NCBI GenBank assembly: GCA_034422355.1
Contig: DAOUJS010000139.1
Span: forward strand, 1-9,055
Reading direction: 5' to 3'
Length of the DNA stretch: 9,055 nt
From: CATOSP01 sp034422355
GTDB taxonomy: Bacteria > Chloroflexota > Dehalococcoidia > Lucifugimonadales > UBA3495
Shown here: in pieces, positions 6,067-9,055 of the stretch
Numbering within the stretch: position 1 is the stretch's first letter
Layout: each line of letters starts with the position of its first letter
Notes under the pieces: generated by a model
The model's database searches: none
Told to the model about the DNA's origin: nothing
What the model saw: only the letters and a program-made list of their open reading frames with translations
Program-made: the position numbers and the translations under genes

Positions 6067-7972
6067 CTTGTCATCCCTAAACGCCAACCAGCTTGAAGCC
6101 GTGAATTGGGGCGAAGGGCCGCTGCTAGTCCTGGCAGGGCCTGGGTCTGGGAAAACCAGGGTACTTACCTACCGAATTGCTCGGATGGTCGAGGATACCC
6201 CCGGCAAGCCTTTCAGGATTCTGGGCCTGACGTTCACCAACAAGGCGGCGTCAGAAATGAGGACTCGGATTGAGGAAATTGTGCCGAACTCAAGAAATAG
6301 AATTCGGTTGACGACGTTCCATTCGTTCTGCGTAGACCTCCTCCGCCAACACGGACACCTGATTGGCCTGCGCCCTAATTTCACCATCCTACCACAGGAG
6401 GTAGACCGGGTTGCCGTGCTCGACGAAGCTATCGGAGAGATCCGGAGTGACTACCCAGATTTCGTTAGAAGGGGGGAGCAACTGTTGCCGATGGTGACCC
6501 GGTTGCTTGATGATAGCGTTTTGGCCGACGACGCCCTCGGGGAACTCAGAAAAAGCAACTTCGACGAAGCCGAGGTTCTGGCGGCAACTTATTCGACGTA
6601 TCGGCGGCTGATGATTGAAAACAACCAGTTGGATTTCGGTTGTCTGATTGCGGAAGCACTGGGCCTGCTGGAAGGGAACGCTGCTGTGCGGAGATTGGTC
6701 AGCCGGATATACCCCTATGTTTGTGTCGACGAATTCCAGGACACAAACCTTGCCCAATACCGCATCCTGGCTAACGTCGTGGACCCATCCACCAAGAATC
6801 TTTTCGTTGTCGCCGATGACGACCAGATAATTTACCAGTGGAACGGAGCCGACCCAAGGCGCTTGAACGCGTTGAGGGAGGACTTCGGAGTCACGGTTCT
6901 ACAGCTTCCTGAAAACTATCGCTGTCCGCCCCAAGTCGTGGATGTCGCGAACAAGCTCATCAACTGTAACTTGGCTAGGACCTACGATAAGGCGGCCTTG
7001 GTCGCACACAAGTCGTGGGCCTACGACGACGTTATCAACGTGGAGTCATTCGAGACTTTTGAGGACGAGGCGAACTGGGTTGCTGACGATATAACGTCAA
7101 GAACCGATAATGCCCGGAGCAATTGTGTAGTGCTCGCCCGTACTCGGAGACTCCTGGAACCGGTTCGCGATGCATTGGAAGACAACGGGGTTCCCGCATA
7201 TATAGCCATGCGGAAGGATGAGTTCCTGAGTAACCAGATGATCTGGTTGCATTCGGTTCTCAGGTTAGCCAACGCTCGACAGGATAGGGAGCAATTGCGC
7301 CGGGTGTGCAAGTCGTTTTTTGAACTCGCCGGCGTAAATTTGCAGGTTCGAGACATCATTTCCGCTGCGGCAGCAGCGGAAGGAGACTACCTGCGGGCTT
7401 GGCATCGAATTGCCTTGAGCCGAATGCAACTGGACCCTCGCACTAGGGTCTTTCTGGAAAAGTCTGTCCCGGCGCTTTCCGAGCACCTGGACTTCTGGAA
7501 CTTCATAAAGGCGTCCTTTGATTGGTTCGAGGAATTGCCGGAGGTCGGGCCTCAATTGGACGATAACGAATCCGAGTTCTTGGAGGAAAGAGACACATGG
7601 CACGAACTGGTGTCAGAAGTCGTTAGTGAATTCGGTAGAGATCAGGTCACTTTGAATGTATTGCTGCAAGGGCTAGACCTTCGTGCCAAGACCCCAAGCC
7701 CACAAAAGGGCGCAATTCCATGCTATACCATCCATGGAGCCAAGGGCGCTGAATTCCACCATGTCTACCTCGTAGGATTGGTTGAAGACCAGTTGCCAAG
7801 CTATTGGGCGGTGAAAAAGGGGCCCGACAGCCACGAGATCCAAGAGGAAAGGCGCAATTGCTTCGTAGCGATCACCCGTGCAGAGAACAGCTTGACGTTG
7901 ACCTATTCCCAGGAAGTCTTTGGCTGGGGGAAGGCACCTTCTCGATTCCTGACAGAGATGGAATTAGTCTGA
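6059..7972 (+). CDS. gajB: UvrD/Rep-like superfamily 1 helicase, Gabija GajB-like
   Basis: The start ATG lies inside the end of gajA (8-base overlap), with GAGGAGG (6046-6052) 6 bases upstream, so the pair is translationally coupled. All SF1A motifs are present in 637 aa: Q motif around NANQLEAVNWGEGPLL (8-23), Walker A GPGSGKT (27-33), Ia LTFTNKAASEM (57-67), Ib TFHSFCVDLL (86-95), II VDEFQDTN (223-230), III VADDDQIIYQWNGAD (251-265), IV LPENYRCPPQVV (283-294), V TIHGAKGAEF (557-566) and VI ERRNCFVAITRAEN (597-610). It should therefore be an active 3'-5' DNA translocase. It is longer than the Bacillus GajB (about 494 aa) and closer to full UvrD/Rep, with a sizeable insert between motifs IV and V. 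In Gabija, GajB works with GajA, responding to DNA ends made by GajA and hydrolysing nucleotides. A housekeeping repair helicase is unlikely given the operon. Confidence 0.88.
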   Translation: MVDLSSLNANQLEAVNWGEGPLLVLAGPGSGKTRVLTYRIARMVEDTPGKPFRILGLTFTNKAASEMRTRIEEIVPNSRNRIRLTTFHSFCVDLLRQHGHLIGLRPNFTILPQEVDRVAVLDEAIGEIRSDYPDFVRRGEQLLPMVTRLLDDSVLADDALGELRKSNFDEAEVLAATYSTYRRLMIENNQLDFGCLIAEALGLLEGNAAVRRLVSRIYPYVCVDEFQDTNLAQYRILANVVDPSTKNLFVVADDDQIIYQWNGADPRRLNALREDFGVTVLQLPENYRCPPQVVDVANKLINCNLARTYDKAALVAHKSWAYDDVINVESFETFEDEANWVADDITSRTDNARSNCVVLARTRRLLEPVRDALEDNGVPAYIAMRKDEFLSNQMIWLHSVLRLANARQDREQLRRVCKSFFELAGVNLQVRDIISAAAAAEGDYLRAWHRIALSRMQLDPRTRVFLEKSVPALSEHLDFWNFIKASFDWFEELPEVGPQLDDNESEFLEERDTWHELVSEVVSEFGRDQVTLNVLLQGLDLRAKTPSPQKGAIPCYTIHGAKGAEFHHVYLVGLVEDQLPSYWAVKKGPDSHEIQEERRNCFVAITRAENSLTLTYSQEVFGWGKAPSRFLTEMELV

Positions 7973-8019
7973 TTGAATGGTGTTCCCTGCGATGAATCTC
8001 CCAATGGGAGGTCGCCAAT

Positions 8020-8124
8020 ATGTCAGCAGCGAATCAGAAGCGCCGAGTAGGTTCCCTTTATATACTCGAGAGTGCTGAATTACGGTATACCAAGAGCGGG
8101 ACAGTTCGATCCGTCCGGCCTTAG
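8020..8124 (+). CDS. Possible 34-aa basic small protein or truncated gene
   Basis: ATG at 8020 is preceded by GGGAGG (8006-8011), an excellent ribosome-binding site with an 8-base gap, and the frame runs 34 codons to a TAG at 8122-8124. The product starts MSAANQKRRVGSLYILESAE and is rich in Arg/Lys; I do not recognise it. It follows gajB by 47 bases on the same strand. The hairpin CTCCC-AAT-GGGAG (7998-8010) would cover the ribosome-binding site. It may be a genuine small gene, the N-terminal remnant of a gene cut off at the junction, or chance. Confidence 0.33.
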   Translation: MSAANQKRRVGSLYILESAELRYTKSGTVRSVRP

Positions 8125-8131
8125 ATACCGT
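8082..8131. repeat. Nested inverted repeat at the right junction
   Basis: ACGGTAT (8082-8088) pairs perfectly with ATACCGT (8125-8131), enclosing an inner GGAC/GTCC pair around the loop AGTTCGATCC. The left arm overlaps the perfect palindrome GGTATACC (8084-8091). The 7-bp outer stem and TTCGATCC loop recall a tRNA, but the geometry does not fit one. It sits just before the GC shift and could be a recombination or regulator site. Confidence 0.4.
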
Positions 8132-8153
8132 GGTTGGCGAAATGCGGCGTCAA

Positions 8154-8438
8154 TTACCCCGGCGGGTCACCGCCGCCCTCCGGCTCTCCCAACTCCGGTA
8201 AAAACAGGTGCAGCAGCCCCATTCCAGCGGCCAGGCTGAACAGGGAAACCAAATGGCCGGAGCCTGGGGCGGCCCCGGCCTTCCAGCGGCGCACCGTGCG
8301 GGAATTGACCTTCAGCTGGCGGGAGAGGCCCCGCCAGCTGAACCCGGCGGCCTGCCGGAAGGCGTCCAATCTTTGCGGGAAGTCCGCCGGAAACGCCTCC
8401 GGCTCAATGTGATAGACCCACTGCTGGCGGCGCCCCAC
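8154..8438 (-). CDS. Mini helix-turn-helix protein, third of tandem set
   Basis: The chosen start is the GTG at 8438, only 4 bases after the stop of the preceding gene and with GGGAG a few bases upstream; the frame is open further 5' but that part overlaps the preceding gene as a shadow. The 94-aa product opens MGRRQQWVYHIEPEAFPADF. It contains an XRE/lambda-repressor-like HTH at about 22-60: QRLDAFRQAAG, then FSWRGLSRQL and recognition helix NSRTVRRWKAG (Trp52). A hydrophobic segment (LVSLFSLAAGMGLLHLFLP) follows, more likely packing helices than a membrane anchor. The spacing of Pro17, Asp19, Phe20, Arg23, Leu24, Trp35, Trp52 and Gly55 matches the first gene of the set residue for residue. 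It is probably a DNA-binding regulator of the mobile element. Confidence 0.65.
   Translation of the reverse strand: MGRRQQWVYHIEPEAFPADFPQRLDAFRQAAGFSWRGLSRQLKVNSRTVRRWKAGAAPGSGHLVSLFSLAAGMGLLHLFLPELGEPEGGGDPPG
8160..8175 (-). terminator. Possible weak hairpin at the end of the mini-HTH operon
   Basis: CGGCGG-GTCA-CCGCCG is a perfect 6-bp stem with a 4-base loop overlapping the last codons of the third mini-HTH gene. There is no following T tract on the minus strand, so factor-independent termination is doubtful. It may simply reflect GC-rich codons. Confidence 0.2.
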
Positions 8439-8442
8439 GGCC

Positions 8443-8736
8443 CTACTCCCGAACCGGCCAAGGTTCAGAGGAATCCAGCAGCAGCACGGCCACGCCGCCG
8501 GGCACGGTGCAGGCGAACCGCACGATGGCCCGCAGTTCCTCCTCGCTGGGAGGCCGTCCGACACGCCACAGCCGGGCGTGATTGACGGGCAGGCCGGCGG
8601 CCAGGGCCACCTCCTCCAGGGAAGTCCCCGACCGGTCCTCCAGCCGCCCCAGCCGGATGTGCAAGTCCTGGGGCAGGGACGGCGGGGGGTAGCCGTTGCC
8701 CGGTCTGGACCTGCCATCGTTCCGGTCCCTAGTCAT
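8443..8736 (-). CDS. Mini helix-turn-helix protein, second of tandem set
   Basis: The chosen start is the ATG at 8736, which overlaps the stop of the preceding gene in ATGACTAG; an upstream in-frame ATG at 8790 would add 18 residues overlapping that gene. The 97-aa product has a disordered, Pro/Arg-rich N-terminus, then LPQDLHIRLGRLEDRSG (21-37) and an HTH-like region TSLEEVALAAGLPVNHARLW (38-57). It ends with VRFACTVPGGVAVLLL. It aligns with its two neighbours at the P-x-D-[FL]-x-x-R-L segment and the Trp-Arg after the putative recognition helix, but is the most diverged and lacks the first HTH Trp (Leu40 instead). Translational coupling implies co-expression with the first and third genes. 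It may form heteromers with them or be a degenerate regulator. Confidence 0.62.
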   Translation of the reverse strand: MTRDRNDGRSRPGNGYPPPSLPQDLHIRLGRLEDRSGTSLEEVALAAGLPVNHARLWRVGRPPSEEELRAIVRFACTVPGGVAVLLLDSSEPWPVRE

Positions 8737-9055
8737 GGCCCGCAGCGTCCCCGTCCTGGTCCGCCGGTTCGTCGGAGTCGGCATTGGCAACGCCGTCGCC
8801 AGCTTCGCCGGCCATCAGGTCGCAGCCGCCGGGCAGGTCCCGGGCCAGGGCCATAATCGCCAGGTAACTGGTCCGGGAGGGCCGCCGGTTGCCCCGGCGC
8901 CACTGCAACACCTCCCGGTCGGTCACCCCCAGCCTGGCGGCGAACTCCTTCCAGCGCAGGCGGGTCTGCCTCTTCAGGCCCTCCAGCCGCTTCCCGAAGT
9001 CCTCGGGCCAGGGCGGGGGCCGGTAGTCCTCGTTCAGGTTGAATCCTTCCGTTGT
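8729..9055 (-). CDS. Mini helix-turn-helix protein, first of tandem set (5' end outside window)
   Basis: The frame is open to the window edge, giving 108 visible residues; the GTG at 8926 is internal to the HTH and is not the start. Visible order: WPEDFGKRLEGLKRQTRLRW (16-35), KEFAARLGVTDREVLQWRRG (36-55) forming a clear XRE-type HTH with Trp52, then YLAIMALARDLPGG. The tail after ~85 is acidic (DSDEPADQDGDAAGHD), probably disordered. Because the visible residue numbers coincide with those of the third gene at all key positions, the true start is probably only a few codons beyond the window. It heads a three-gene minus-strand operon that converges on the defence block. Confidence 0.65.
   Translation of the reverse strand, partial: TTEGFNLNEDYRPPPWPEDFGKRLEGLKRQTRLRWKEFAARLGVTDREVLQWRRGNRRPSRTSYLAIMALARDLPGGCDLMAGEAGDGVANADSDEPADQDGDAAGHD

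Larger units (their letters stand above)
3600..8140. mobile_element. Moderate-GC cargo block carrying the Gabija-type operon (edges approximate)
   Basis: Genes on both sides are strongly GC-rich with G/C at most third codon positions, while 3813-7972 uses AT-ending codons freely (TTG, GAA, AAA, GAT). The shift occurs within the two intergenic regions, so only the defence genes and their leader are inside. No transposase, integrase or clear target duplication is visible, so how it was inserted is unknown. Confidence 0.5.
7973..8153. other. Right junction of the defence block
   Basis: This 181-base stretch separates the convergent gajB and mini-HTH genes. It holds a short hairpin CTCCC-AAT-GGGAG (7998-8010) with no T tract, an inverted repeat CGAGTA (8044-8049)/TACTCG (8063-8068), the nested repeat described separately and a possible 34-aa ORF. 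No clear bidirectional terminator is visible. GC content rises sharply at about 8140, marking the right edge of the transferred block. Confidence 0.5.

Noticed and set aside
8102..8118. TTCGATCC resembling a tRNA T-loop, possibly a tRNA attachment-site remnant
   Set aside because: The flanking bases do not form a 5-bp T stem, the spacing to the outer 7-bp repeat is wrong, and no anticodon or D arm is present.
3468..8153. GGCGTCAA at 3468-3475 and 8146-8153 as a target-site duplication flanking the cargo
   Set aside because: The left copy lies inside the DUF3800 coding region before its stop. An 8-base match between two roughly 100-base regions is plausible by chance.
8443..8790. Upstream ATG at 8790 as start of the second mini-HTH gene
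   Set aside because: It would add 18 low-complexity residues overlapping the preceding gene by 62 bases; the ATGACTAG overlap is a more typical coupled start.

Overview
The window reads as accessory DNA from a high-GC bacterium, probably part of an integrative/conjugative element carrying a defence module. The conjugation-type genes at the left and the tiny helix-turn-helix genes at the right are very GC-rich (45 of 60 bases at 1381-1440). The block between them is close to even composition (31 of 60 at 7021-7080). The pairing of a replication-relaxation protein with a VirD4/TraG-like ATPase, and the style of the 'W-P-x-D-F' mini-HTH proteins, remind me of Chloroflexota (Dehalococcoidia-like) mobile DNA. 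Actinobacteria also carry replication-relaxation genes, so the taxonomic call is weak.

Layout. (1) 1-3507, plus strand, high GC: the C-terminal part of a conjugative coupling-type ATPase, a replication-relaxation family protein that starts inside its stop codon, and a divergent DUF3800 protein. (2) 3508-3812: a structured intergenic region with two candidate promoters, a strong 10-bp terminator hairpin, a palindrome and a 10-bp direct repeat. (3) 3813-7972, plus strand, moderate GC: an unrecognised 171-aa protein, an OLD-family ATPase/Toprim nuclease (GajA-like) and a UvrD-like helicase (GajB-like). The last two overlap by 8 bases and make a Gabija-type anti-phage system. (4) 7973-8153: a junction holding a possible 34-aa ORF with a very good ribosome-binding site and nested inverted repeats. 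(5) 8154-9055, minus strand, high GC: three tightly packed, mutually similar mini-HTH genes pointing toward the defence block, the first running off the window.

Functional reading. The flanking genes look like maintenance, transfer and regulation functions of a mobile element. The middle operon looks like cargo: GajA senses or cleaves DNA, GajB supplies helicase/ATPase activity, and the small upstream protein is the best candidate for something undescribed, either a third component or a regulator. The leader upstream of it has the makings of controlled transcription: a promoter reading into a terminator, then a second promoter with dyad and direct-repeat elements. No tRNA, rRNA, CRISPR array or insertion sequence was seen.
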